Origin: Mesoterricola sediminis
GTDB lineage: Bacteria; Acidobacteriota; Holophagae; Holophagales; Holophagaceae
Assembly: GCF_030295425.1 (NCBI RefSeq)
Contig: NZ_AP027081.1
Location: forward strand, 4,460,605 to 4,524,604
Reading direction: 5' to 3'
Length of the DNA stretch: 64,000 nucleotides
Below, in pieces: positions 51,478-59,942 of the stretch (positions within the stretch are counted from its first letter, which is position 1; each line of letters begins with the position of its first letter). Below the pieces are notes generated by a model. It did no database searches, was not told the DNA's origin, and saw only the letters and a list, made by a program, of their open reading frames with translations. The position numbers and the translations under genes were made by a program.

Positions 51478-52131
51478 ATGCGGTGTCCCTTCTGCGGCCA
51501 TAATGAGGACAAAGTGGTGGATTCGCGCGAATCCCGGGAGGGGGACGCCATCCGTCGCCGGCGCGAATGCCTCGCCTGCGGGCGGCGTTTCACCAGCTAT
51601 GAGCGCCTGGAGGAGTTGCCCATCCTCATCGTGAAGAAGGACGGGCGCCGCGAGGCCTTCGACCCCGCCAAGCTCATGCGGGGCCTCACCGCCGCCTGCC
51701 AGAAGCGCCCGGTGCCCCTGGCCCGCCTGGAGGAGGTCGCCGGGGACATCCAGGCCCGCCTCATGGAACTGCCCGACCGGGAAATCCCCAGCCGCCAGCT
51801 GGGGGAACTGGTGATGGACGCCCTCAAGGGGCTGGATTCCGTCGCCTACGTGCGCTTCGCGAGCGTCTACCGCGAATTCAAGGACCTGCCCGACTTCGTG
51901 AGGGCCCTGGAGGGCCTCATGGGCAGCGCCGGCGCCCAGCCGGCGCCTCCGCCGCCCCCGGCCCCCCGGACCCCGAAGACGGCCCCGCCCGCGGCCCCCG
52001 CCCCGCCCCCCCTCGTGAAGCGGCAGCCCGCCCCCCCCAAGACCACCGAAGGCCCCTCCTTCGCGACGCCCCTCTTCGAGGGGGTGGAGCCCGAGGACCC
52101 CGGGGTTCCCAGGCGTCGCAAATCCCGTTGA
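51478..52131 (+). CDS. nrdR: Transcriptional repressor NrdR with Pro-rich tail
   Basis: NrdR represses ribonucleotide reductase genes through a zinc ribbon and an ATP-cone. The 217-residue protein has MRCPFCGHNEDKVVDSRESREGDAIRRRRECLACGRRF (ribbon, Cys3, Cys6, Cys31, Cys34) and the ATP-cone from about residue 46 (PILIVKKDGRREAFD). The family is about 150 residues; the last 65 here are an extra Pro/Ala-rich tail ending RRRKSR. The ATG at 51478 is 34 bp after a parS site. Whether lon is co-transcribed is unclear. Confidence 0.93.
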   Translation: MRCPFCGHNEDKVVDSRESREGDAIRRRRECLACGRRFTSYERLEELPILIVKKDGRREAFDPAKLMRGLTAACQKRPVPLARLEEVAGDIQARLMELPDREIPSRQLGELVMDALKGLDSVAYVRFASVYREFKDLPDFVRALEGLMGSAGAQPAPPPPPAPRTPKTAPPAAPAPPPLVKRQPAPPKTTEGPSFATPLFEGVEPEDPGVPRRRKSR

Positions 52132-52170
52132 TCCAACGTCATCGGCTAGACTGTGCAGCAGAGGTATTCC

Positions 52171-54582
52171 GTGGCTGAAGAAATCCAGGCCCCCCAGGTC
52201 ATCGACGAATCCCCGAAGATCCCCGACGTCCTTCCCGTGCTCCCCCTCCGGGACGTGGTGGTCTACCCCTACGTGATCCTCCCCCTCTCCGTGAGCCGGG
52301 AGAAATCGCTCAAGGCCGTGGACACCGCCCTGGTCGAGAACCGCATGATCCTGCTCCTGAGCCAGCGGCAGGTGGAGATGGACGATCCGGGTCCCGAGGA
52401 CCTCTACAAGGTCGGCACCGCCGCCCTCATCATGCGCGTCCTGAAGCTGCCCGACGGCCGCGTCCGGGCCCTGGTGCAGGGCCTGCAGCGGGTGCGGGTG
52501 GAGTACTTCACCGAGACGGCCACCCAGTTCAAGGCCAAGGTGGAGATCATGGCCGAGGCCGAGGTCGTGGAGCGGAACATCGAGATCGACGCCCTCATGC
52601 GGTCCGTGAAGCAGACCCTGGAAAAGGCCGTCGCCCTCGGCAAGAACCTCCCCCAGGAGGTCCTGGTCATCGCGGCCAACCTGGACAGCCCCGCCCGGCT
52701 GGCCGACATGGTGGCTTCCAACCTGGATCTCAAGCCGCCCCAGATGCAGGAAGTGCTGGAGATCGCCAACCCCGTCCAGCGCCTCAAGCGGGTCAACGAG
52801 CTCCTCATGCGGGAGATCGACCTGCTGGAGGTCCAGCAGAAGATCACCATGGAAGCCCGCGGCGAGATGGACAAGAGCCAGCGGGAGTACTACCTCCGCC
52901 AGCAGCTCAAGGCCATCCAGCAGGAGCTGGGCGAGGGTTCGGAACTGGCCGAGGAGATCCAGGCCTTCCGCGACAAGATCGCCAAGATGAAGGTGCCCGA
53001 GGAGCCCCTCACCGAGATCGACCGCAACCTCAAGAAGCTCGAGCGGATGCACCCCGATTCCAGCGAGACCGCGGTCACCCGCACCTACCTGGAGTGGATG
53101 ACGGAGATGCCCTGGGGCACCCGGACCGAGGACAACCTGGACCTCAAGGAGGCCAAGCGCGTGCTCGACGAGGACCACTTCGGCCTCGACAAGATCAAGG
53201 ACCGGCTCGTGGAGTACCTCGCCGTCCGCAAGCTGAACCCCGAGCACAAGGGGACCATCCTCTGCTTCGTGGGCCCTCCGGGGACGGGCAAGACCTCCCT
53301 GGGCCGCAGCGTCGCGCGGGCCCTGGGCCGGAAGTTCAGCCGCATCTCCCTGGGCGGCGTGCACGACGAGAGCGAGATCCGGGGCCACCGCCGCACCTAC
53401 GTGGGCGCCATGCCGGGCCGCATCATCCAGGCCCTGCACCAGGTCAAGTCCATGAATCCGGTCATCATGCTGGACGAGGTGGACAAGATCGGCCGCGACA
53501 TGCGCGGGGATCCCTCCGCCGCCCTCCTCGAGGTGCTGGATCCGGAGCAGAACCACACGTTCCGCGACCACTACATGAACGTGCCCATCGATCTGTCCGA
53601 GGTGCTCTTCCTCACCAACGCCAACGAGCTGGACCCCATCCAGCCCGCCTTCCGGGACCGCATGGAGATCATCCACCTCTCCAGCTACACCCTGGAGGAG
53701 AAGGTGGGGATCGCCGAGCGCCACCTCATCCCCCGCCAGCTCCAGAAGAACGGCATCACCGAGAAGCAGCTCTCCTTCACCCAGAAGGGCCTCCAGGCCA
53801 TCGTCACGGGCTACACCCGGGAATCGGGGCTCCGCCAGCTGGAGCGGGAGATCGGCAGCGTCTGCCGCAAGGTGGCCCGCCGCGTGGCCGAGGGCGAGCA
53901 GGCCGGACGGATGGTCCTCAGTGAGAAGAACGTCCACGAGCTCCTGGGCCCCGTGAAGATCCTCCAGGACGAGCGCCTCAAGGCGCCCCGGGTCGGCGTC
54001 GTCACCGGCCTCGCCTGGACCTCCACCGGGGGCGACGTGCTCTTCGTCGAGGCCCTGAAGATGCCCGGCAAGGGCGGCCTGACCCTGACCGGCCAGCTGG
54101 GCGACGTCATGAAGGAGAGCGCCCAGGCGGCCCTCTCGTACATCCGCAGCCGGGGCGAAGCCTTTGAGATTGATGCGGAAGTATTCCAGAAAAACGACTT
54201 GCACATCCACTTCCCCGAAGGGGCCATCCCCAAGGACGGCCCCAGCGCGGGCCTGGCCATCGCCACCGTCCTCCTGTCGGTCCTCAAGGGCGTGCCCATC
54301 AAGAACACGTTCGCCATGACCGGGGAGATCGACCTGCGGGGCGAGGCCCTGGCCATCGGCGGCCTGAAGGAGAAGTCCCTGGCCGCCCTCCGCATGGGCG
54401 TCCGGGAGATCATCATCCCCTTCGCCAACCAGAAGGACCTGGAGGAGATCGCCCCCGAGGTGCGCAAGAAGCTCCGCTTCCACCCCGTCAAGCACGTGGA
54501 GGAGGTCTTCGAGATGGTCCTGGAGGGGTGGGTCCGGCCCGGGTCGGCCCGCAAGCCCCGCGCCAGGCGGACCCAGGCCTAG
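52171..54582 (+). CDS. lon: ATP-dependent Lon protease
   Basis: An 803-residue LonA. N-terminal substrate-binding domain ([19 protein letters not shown]), AAA+ module with Walker A GPPGTGKT (368-375) and [11 protein letters not shown], and the C-terminal Ser-Lys protease with Ser692 in [11 protein letters not shown] and Lys735 in GGLKEKS, 43 residues apart as in other Lon. It degrades misfolded and regulatory proteins. The GTG at 52171 follows AGAGGT at good spacing; a GTG at 52153 is in frame but lacks a site. Confidence 0.94.
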   Translation: MAEEIQAPQVIDESPKIPDVLPVLPLRDVVVYPYVILPLSVSREKSLKAVDTALVENRMILLLSQRQVEMDDPGPEDLYKVGTAALIMRVLKLPDGRVRALVQGLQRVRVEYFTETATQFKAKVEIMAEAEVVERNIEIDALMRSVKQTLEKAVALGKNLPQEVLVIAANLDSPARLADMVASNLDLKPPQMQEVLEIANPVQRLKRVNELLMREIDLLEVQQKITMEARGEMDKSQREYYLRQQLKAIQQELGEGSELAEEIQAFRDKIAKMKVPEEPLTEIDRNLKKLERMHPDSSETAVTRTYLEWMTEMPWGTRTEDNLDLKEAKRVLDEDHFGLDKIKDRLVEYLAVRKLNPEHKGTILCFVGPPGTGKTSLGRSVARALGRKFSRISLGGVHDESEIRGHRRTYVGAMPGRIIQALHQVKSMNPVIMLDEVDKIGRDMRGDPSAALLEVLDPEQNHTFRDHYMNVPIDLSEVLFLTNANELDPIQPAFRDRMEIIHLSSYTLEEKVGIAERHLIPRQLQKNGITEKQLSFTQKGLQAIVTGYTRESGLRQLEREIGSVCRKVARRVAEGEQAGRMVLSEKNVHELLGPVKILQDERLKAPRVGVVTGLAWTSTGGDVLFVEALKMPGKGGLTLTGQLGDVMKESAQAALSYIRSRGEAFEIDAEVFQKNDLHIHFPEGAIPKDGPSAGLAIATVLLSVLKGVPIKNTFAMTGEIDLRGEALAIGGLKEKSLAALRMGVREIIIPFANQKDLEEIAPEVRKKLRFHPVKHVEEVFEMVLEGWVRPGSARKPRARRTQA

Positions 54583-54584
54583 GC

Positions 54585-54600
54585 TGTTCCACGTGGAACG
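54585..54600. other. parS-like site 2, between lon and ftsY
   Basis: TGTTCCACGTGGAAC starts 3 nt after the lon stop codon; the 14-bp core GTTCCACGTGGAAC (54586-54599) is identical to the sites at 51430 and 60662. Confidence 0.82.
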
Positions 54601-54621
54601 GACGCCCCCCGCGAGGTGAAG

Positions 54622-55533
54622 GTGAGTCTTTTCGGCAACCTGTTCAATAAGTTCAAGCAGGGCCTCCAGCGCACCCAGGAGCTCGTGCTGGCCCCCATGG
54701 GCCGGCTCCTGGGCCTCCGCCGCCTGGACGAGGCCCAGCTGGAGGAGCTGGAGGACCTGCTCCTCCAGGCCGACCTGGGCGTCCACGGGGTGCAGCGCCT
54801 CATGGATCGCCTCCGGTTCGAGATGAAGCGTTCCAGCGAGATCGACCCCAAGGCCCTGCTCAAGGACGAGCTCCTCAAGATCATCCACCAGGTCCCCGCC
54901 CGCCCCCTGGAGGCCTCCGGCACCCAGGTCTGCCTGCTGGTGGGCGTGAATGGCGTCGGCAAGACCACGACCCTCGGCAAGCTGGCGGCCCACCTCAAGG
55001 CCCGGGGCGAAGAGGTCCTCGTGGTGGCCGGCGACACCTTCCGGGCCGCCGCCATCGATCAGTTGGAGCTGTGGGGGGAGCGGGCCGGGGTGCCCGTCAT
55101 CCGCAACCAGATGGGCGGCGATCCCGCGGCCATCGCCTTCGACGGCGCCACCTCCGCCAAGGCCAAGGGCACCCCCTGGGTCCTCATCGACACGGCCGGG
55201 CGCCTCCACACCAAGGACAACCTCATGCGGGAGCTGGACAAGATCCGCCGCTCCCTCCAGAAGGTCATCCCCGACGCCCCCCACCGGGTCCTCCTGGTGC
55301 TGGACGCCACCACGGGCCAGAACGGCCTCGTCCAGGCGGAAGCGTTCAAGCAGGCCGCTGGCGTCACCGACCTCATCCTCACCAAGCTGGACGGCAGCGC
55401 CAAGGGCGGCGTGGCCGTGGCCATCCTGGAGCGCATGAAGCTCCCCATCGCCTTCGTGGGCGTGGGAGAGCAGGTGGACGACCTGATCCCCTTCGATCCC
55501 GAGACCTTCGTGGACGGGCTGCTCGATGTCTGA
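54622..55533 (+). CDS. ftsY: Signal recognition particle receptor FtsY
   Basis: The 303-residue SRP GTPase receptor targets ribosome-nascent chains to SecYEG. The N domain is followed by the G domain with GVNGVGKTTTLGKLA, DTFRAAAIDQL, DTAGR and TKLDGSAKGG, and the C-terminal GVGEQVDDLIPFD. The long acidic A domain of E. coli FtsY is absent; membrane contact would come from the N-terminal amphipathic MSLFGNLFNKFKQG. The GTG at 54622 follows GAGGTGAA; a GTG at 54616 is also in frame. It overlaps ribD by 8 nt. Confidence 0.95.
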   Translation: MSLFGNLFNKFKQGLQRTQELVLAPMGRLLGLRRLDEAQLEELEDLLLQADLGVHGVQRLMDRLRFEMKRSSEIDPKALLKDELLKIIHQVPARPLEASGTQVCLLVGVNGVGKTTTLGKLAAHLKARGEEVLVVAGDTFRAAAIDQLELWGERAGVPVIRNQMGGDPAAIAFDGATSAKAKGTPWVLIDTAGRLHTKDNLMRELDKIRRSLQKVIPDAPHRVLLVLDATTGQNGLVQAEAFKQAAGVTDLILTKLDGSAKGGVAVAILERMKLPIAFVGVGEQVDDLIPFDPETFVDGLLDV

Positions 55534-56665
55534 GACGGACCGGCCCCTGGACAGCACGCTGGCCTGGGAGCTGGCCTGCGGGGGCCCCTACCCCACCCCC
55601 GAAGCCACCCAGGGTGACGAGCACTTCATGGCCCTGGCCCTGCGGGAGGCCATGCGCGGGGTGGGCCTCAGCAGCCCCAATCCACCGGTGGGCTGTGTGC
55701 TCGTCCTGGACGGCGAGGTCATCGGCCGGGGCGTCCACACCCGGGCCGGGGATCCCCACGGGGAGATCATGGCCCTCCGGGACGCCGACCTGCGCGACCA
55801 GGACCCCCGGGGCGCCACCGCCTACGTGACCCTGGAGCCCTGCTGCCACCACGGCCGCACCCCGCCCTGCACCGACGCCCTCATCCGGGCCGGCATCCGC
55901 CGGGTGGTGATCGGGGTCCAGGATCCCAATCCGCGGGTGGACGGCGGGGGCATGGCCATCCTCCGGTCCCACGGGGTGGAGGTCCAGGCGGGCGTGCTCG
56001 GCGAGGCCTGCGCCCGGTTCCACGCCCCCTTCTTCAAGGCCATCCGCACCGGCCTGCCCTGGGTCCTCCTGAAGCTGGCCCTGGGCGCCGACGGCGCCCT
56101 CGGACCCGAGGGCCAGACGACCCAGGTGACCGCGCCCGAGATCCAGGCCCTCGCCCACGCCCTGCGCCGGGCCACCGAAGCCCTCGTGGTCGGCCGCTGG
56201 ACCGTCGAAGTGGACGATCCCCGGCTCACCGACCGCTGGCCGGGCCCGACCCTGCCCCACCGCTCCGCCCTCCGGGTCGTCCTGGACAGCCATGGGCGCC
56301 TGCCCAATACCCGGAAGGTCTGGCTCCCCGTCCCCGGCCAGCCCGTGCTCAGGGCCCTCGTGGAGGACCGCCCCCCCATCCGCGGCGTGGAGGACCTCCA
56401 CCTGCCCCCGGGCCCCGGCGGCTGCAGCCTCCGCCACCTGCTCTTCGAACTGGCCGCGCGGGGCGTCGGCCGCGTCCTCTTCGAAGGGGGCGGCATGCTG
56501 GCCCGCCAGCTCCTCCAGGAGGGCCTGGTGGACGAGTTCCACCGCTTCCAGTCGACGACCCCGGCCCACGGCCCCCGGGTGGACCTGGACATGAGCCGCC
56601 TGCCGGCGCACCGCAGCCGCACGCCCTTCCCCGGCGGCGTCTGGGACGTGTTCGCGGCGTCCTAG
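55526..56665 (+). CDS. ribD: Bifunctional riboflavin biosynthesis deaminase/reductase
   Basis: RibD deaminates and reduces the pyrimidine intermediate of riboflavin synthesis. The 379-residue protein has the N-terminal deaminase with PHGEIMAL (the usual HAE is HGE here; the zinc His and catalytic Glu remain) and PCCHHGRTPPC, then NPRVDGGG. The C-terminal reductase domain follows from about residue 170 (WVLLKLALGADGALG) with GRWTVEVDDPRLT and FEGGGMLARQLLQ. The gene overlaps ftsY by 8 nt; other rib genes are not adjacent. Confidence 0.92.
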   Translation: MSETDRPLDSTLAWELACGGPYPTPEATQGDEHFMALALREAMRGVGLSSPNPPVGCVLVLDGEVIGRGVHTRAGDPHGEIMALRDADLRDQDPRGATAYVTLEPCCHHGRTPPCTDALIRAGIRRVVIGVQDPNPRVDGGGMAILRSHGVEVQAGVLGEACARFHAPFFKAIRTGLPWVLLKLALGADGALGPEGQTTQVTAPEIQALAHALRRATEALVVGRWTVEVDDPRLTDRWPGPTLPHRSALRVVLDSHGRLPNTRKVWLPVPGQPVLRALVEDRPPIRGVEDLHLPPGPGGCSLRHLLFELAARGVGRVLFEGGGMLARQLLQEGLVDEFHRFQSTTPAHGPRVDLDMSRLPAHRSRTPFPGGVWDVFAAS

Positions 56666-56675
56666 CGGACCGCCC

Positions 56676-56876
56676 TCAACCGCCCCCCACGAGCCGGACG
56701 ACTTCCAGGCGGTCCTCGGCCTGGAGGCCGCGCTGGGGCCACTCGGCCTTGCGGATGACCTGGCCGTTCAATTCGATGGCGCTCCCGAAGTCGGGCAGGC
56801 CCATCCACCGGGCGAGGTCGGCGACCGTGCCCAGCTCCGGCGCCTCCTGGGGCTGGCCGTTGATGATCAGGCGCAT
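56676..56876 (-). CDS. thiS: ThiS-family sulfur carrier protein
   Basis: A 66-residue ubiquitin-like protein ending in Gly-Gly-Gly, with MRLIINGQPQEAPELGTVADL at the start and NGQVIRKAEW in the middle, as in ThiS. The C-terminal glycine is converted to a thiocarboxylate that donates sulfur for thiazole or other products. It lies 8 nt downstream of a trans-sulfuration-type PLP enzyme gene rather than with thi genes, so it may serve cysteine/methionine metabolism. It is convergent with ribD. Confidence 0.82.
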   Translation of the reverse strand: MRLIINGQPQEAPELGTVADLARWMGLPDFGSAIELNGQVIRKAEWPQRGLQAEDRLEVVRLVGGG

Positions 56877-56884
56877 GCGGGCCC

Positions 56885-58081
56885 CTACCGCGCCAGGCCA
56901 GCGGCCTGGAAGCCCGCTTCCAGATCGGCCTTGAGGTCGGCCTCGTCCTCGATGCCCACGGAGAACCGCAGGAGGCCGTCGGAGATGCCGAGGCGCGCCT
57001 TCACCTCCGGCGGGGTGCGCAGGTGGCTCATGCTCGCCGGGTGCTGGATGAGGCTCTCCACGCCGCCGAGGCTGACGGCCCGCGTGATGACGGACAGGGC
57101 CTCGCAGAACCGCTGGCCAGCCGCCAGACCTCCCGCCAACTCGAAGCTGAGCATGGCGCCGAAGCCGCCGGTCATCTGGCGCGCGGCCACCGCGTGCCCG
57201 GGGTGCTCCCGGTTGCCCGGGTAGTCCACCCGCACCACCTGGGACTGCCAGAGCAACCAGGCCGCCAGGGACTGGGCGTTGTCCGCCGCCCGGCGAACGC
57301 GGAGGCACAGGGTCTTGAGGCCCCGGTGAAGAAGCCAGGCGGAGAAGGGATCCACCGTCGGCCCGGTGATCTTGGTGGTGCCCCAGCAGGCGGCGATATC
57401 CGCTTCCGAGCCGGCGATGACGCCGGCCACCAGGTCCGAGTGGCCGCCCAGGTACTTGGTCGCGCTGGACACGCTGAGGTCGATGCCCAGTTCCACGGGC
57501 CGGGTGAAGATGGGCGTGGCGAAGGTGTTGTCGGCCACCGTCCGCACCCCCCGGCGCCGGCCCAGGTCGGCGACCATGGCCAGGTCGGTGATGCTGAGCG
57601 TGGGGTTGGAGGGGGTCTCCGCGAAGATCAGGCGGGTCCCGTCGGTGACCGCGGCCTCCCATTCCGCCGCGTCCAGGGTGTTCTGGACCCAGGTGATGCG
57701 CAGGCCCTTCTGGGTCTCCCAGCGGCGCAGCAGCTGCTCGGTGCCCAGGTAGATGGCAGCCGGGGCCACCACGTGGTCCCCCGGCTTGAGGAAGGTCTCG
57801 AAGACCGTCGCGAAGGCGCTCATGCCGCTGCTGGTGATGAGGGCCCGCTCGGCCTTCTCCAGGGAGGCCACCACGGCCTGGACCTCGCTGAAGTTGGGGT
57901 TGCCCCACCGGGTGTAGAACTGGGGCGGCTCCACGGCGGCGGCGAACTCCGCCCCCTCCGCGTTCTCCTTCAGTTCGAAGACGGAGGTCTGGAAGATGGG
58001 GGTCGTCACCGACCGGGTTCCATTGTGCTTCCGTCCCGCGTGGATCGCGGTCGTGCTGAGGCCCCACTCATGCGGATCCAT
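56885..58081 (-). CDS. Cys/Met metabolism PLP-dependent enzyme (trans-sulfuration family)
   Basis: A 398-residue enzyme of the cystathionine gamma-synthase/lyase and O-acetylhomoserine sulfhydrylase family. The PLP Lys is in SSATKYLGGHSD and the substrate/PLP loop in ALITSSGMSAFATV; YTRWGNPN carries the conserved Tyr and Arg. Which reaction it performs cannot be decided from motifs. The ATG at 58081 follows GGGGAGG. A ThiS-like gene follows with an 8-nt gap, an arrangement reminiscent of thiocarboxylate-dependent methionine synthesis. Confidence 0.85.
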   Translation of the reverse strand: MDPHEWGLSTTAIHAGRKHNGTRSVTTPIFQTSVFELKENAEGAEFAAAVEPPQFYTRWGNPNFSEVQAVVASLEKAERALITSSGMSAFATVFETFLKPGDHVVAPAAIYLGTEQLLRRWETQKGLRITWVQNTLDAAEWEAAVTDGTRLIFAETPSNPTLSITDLAMVADLGRRRGVRTVADNTFATPIFTRPVELGIDLSVSSATKYLGGHSDLVAGVIAGSEADIAACWGTTKITGPTVDPFSAWLLHRGLKTLCLRVRRAADNAQSLAAWLLWQSQVVRVDYPGNREHPGHAVAARQMTGGFGAMLSFELAGGLAAGQRFCEALSVITRAVSLGGVESLIQHPASMSHLRTPPEVKARLGISDGLLRFSVGIEDEADLKADLEAGFQAAGLAR

Positions 58082-58152
58082 GCCCGTCCTCCCCGGGCCC
58101 GTCCTTGGGCCGCGCGCAGGGGCCATGGTATCACCCCGCGCGGCCTTCCAGG

Positions 58153-58413
58153 TCAGCGGGCCAGGCGGAAGACGATGGAAAGGGCCGCCACGGCGACGAG
58201 GATGATGAAGACCAGGCGCCAGACGGTGGGCGGCGCATCGGCCGGATGTCCCGCCTGGGCGGCGGGGTCCTCCAGGGCCGCGCGGGTGAGTTCGTCCTCG
58301 TCGGCCTCCGGGGGCTCCGGATGGGGCGGGATGAGGCCGCCGCTGAGCTGGCCCATGACGACGGGCTTCCAGGCCTCCGGATCCCGGTTCGGCTGTTCCT
58401 GGTCAGGCGCCAT
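58153..58413 (-). CDS. Small single-pass membrane protein
   Basis: An 86-residue protein with an acidic, Pro-rich N-terminal part (about 1-60) and one C-terminal membrane helix (VWRLVFIILVAVAALSIVFRLA), a tail-anchored layout. Its ATG overlaps the gatB stop region by 11 nt, suggesting co-translation. I do not recognise a family. Confidence 0.55.
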   Translation of the reverse strand: MAPDQEQPNRDPEAWKPVVMGQLSGGLIPPHPEPPEADEDELTRAALEDPAAQAGHPADAPPTVWRLVFIILVAVAALSIVFRLAR

Positions 58414-59878
58414 GGCTGGCCTCCCCTTCCGCCAGGGCTTCGTCCAGGCAGGCGTTCACCAGGGCCGGATCGGCCTTGCCTCCGCCGGCCTTCATGACCT
58501 GGCCCACGAAGAAGCCCCGGAGGAGGGCCTTGCCCCCGCGGTACTCGGCCACCTGGGCGGGATGGGCGGCCAGCACGCCGTCCACCAGGGCGCGGATGGC
58601 CCCGGCGTCCCGCACCTGGCCCAGCCCCCGGGCGGCGACGATGGCCTGGGGGCTCCCCTCCCCCGCCAGGAGCGCGGGGAAGACCACCTCCCGGGCGGTC
58701 TTCAGGTTGAGGGTCCTGGCCTCCACCAGGCGGATGAGTTCGCCCAGGTGCTCCGGCGCCAGGCCCAGGGCCTCCAGGGGCAGGTTCCGGGCGTTGAGGA
58801 CCCGGCTCACGTCCCCCAGCATCCAGTTCGCGGCCTGCTTCCCATTCCCCGAAGCGGCCGCCACCGCCTCGAAGCACGCGGCGAAGGCCGGCGACTGGAG
58901 CAGCATGCCGGCCTCGTAGGGGGTCAGCCCGTGCTCCCGGATGAAGCGCGCCTCCCGCGCCCAGGGCAGTTCGGGCAGCGCGGCGCGGGCGGCCGCCACC
59001 TCCGCGGGGGACACCTGGAGGGGCGGCAGGTCCGGTTCCGGGAAGGTGCGGTAGTCCTGGTGCTCCTCCTTGCTCCGCTGGGGCCGGGTCTCGCCCAGGT
59101 CCGCGTCCCACCCGCGGGTCTCCTGGCGGAAGGCGCCCCCCGCCTCCAGGATCCCGGTCTGGCGGTCCACCTCGAAGGCCAGGGCCTGGCGCACATGGCG
59201 GAAGGAATTGAGGTTCTTGATCTCCACCCGGGTGCCGAAGGGCGCCCCCGGCCTGCGGACGCTCACGTTCGCGTCGCAGCGGAAGGAGCCCTCCTCCAGG
59301 TTGCCGTCGCAGATGCCAAGGAAGACCACCAGCCGGTGGAGGGCCTTCAGGTAGTCGGAGGCCTCCTGGGCGCTCCGCAGGTCCGGCGCCCCCACGATCT
59401 CCAGGAGGGGGACCCCCGCGCGATTCAGGTCCACCCAGGTGAATCCCTTGGAGGCCCCGTGCAGGGACTTGCCCGCGTCCTCCTCCAGGTGGGCCCGGAG
59501 GATGCCCGCCCGCACCGGCCCCTCGGCCCCCCGCACCGCGGGATCGCCGGGCACGTCCAGGTGCCCGTCCTCCACGAGGGCCACGGGCCCCTGGGTGATC
59601 TGGTAGCCCTTCGGCAGGTCCGGGTAGAAGTACTGCTTCCGGTAGAAGGTGCTCCGGGGCTGGATCCGGGCGTCCAGGGCCAGGCCCAGGCGGAGGGCGG
59701 CCTGGACCGCCTCCCCGTTGAGGGTCGGCAGGGCGCCGGGCAACCCCAGGCACACGGGACAGGTTCGGCTGTTGGGCTCCCCCCCGTACCGGTTGGGGCA
59801 CGGACAGAACATCTTGGACCGGGTCAGCAGCTGGACGTGGACTTCCAGGCCGATGACCGCTTCGTAGGCAACCACCAT
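58403..59878 (-). CDS. gatB: Asp-tRNA(Asn)/Glu-tRNA(Gln) amidotransferase subunit B
   Basis: A 491-residue GatB that activates mischarged Glu-tRNA(Gln) or Asp-tRNA(Asn) for amidation by GatA. Signatures: YEAVIGLEVHVQL, the zinc site FCPCPNRYGGEPNSRTCPVC, FYRKQYFYPDLPKGYQITQ and the C-terminal YqeY-like tail domain. gatA and gatC are not adjacent. Length is normal. Confidence 0.95.
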   Translation of the reverse strand: MVVAYEAVIGLEVHVQLLTRSKMFCPCPNRYGGEPNSRTCPVCLGLPGALPTLNGEAVQAALRLGLALDARIQPRSTFYRKQYFYPDLPKGYQITQGPVALVEDGHLDVPGDPAVRGAEGPVRAGILRAHLEEDAGKSLHGASKGFTWVDLNRAGVPLLEIVGAPDLRSAQEASDYLKALHRLVVFLGICDGNLEEGSFRCDANVSVRRPGAPFGTRVEIKNLNSFRHVRQALAFEVDRQTGILEAGGAFRQETRGWDADLGETRPQRSKEEHQDYRTFPEPDLPPLQVSPAEVAAARAALPELPWAREARFIREHGLTPYEAGMLLQSPAFAACFEAVAAASGNGKQAANWMLGDVSRVLNARNLPLEALGLAPEHLGELIRLVEARTLNLKTAREVVFPALLAGEGSPQAIVAARGLGQVRDAGAIRALVDGVLAAHPAQVAEYRGGKALLRGFFVGQVMKAGGGKADPALVNACLDEALAEGEASHGA

Positions 59879-59942
59879 GGAGCGCTCCGGCCCCCAGTGT
59901 ACCTGCTCAGACCCGGGGCGGCTCGACGTTGAACGCGGCCCC

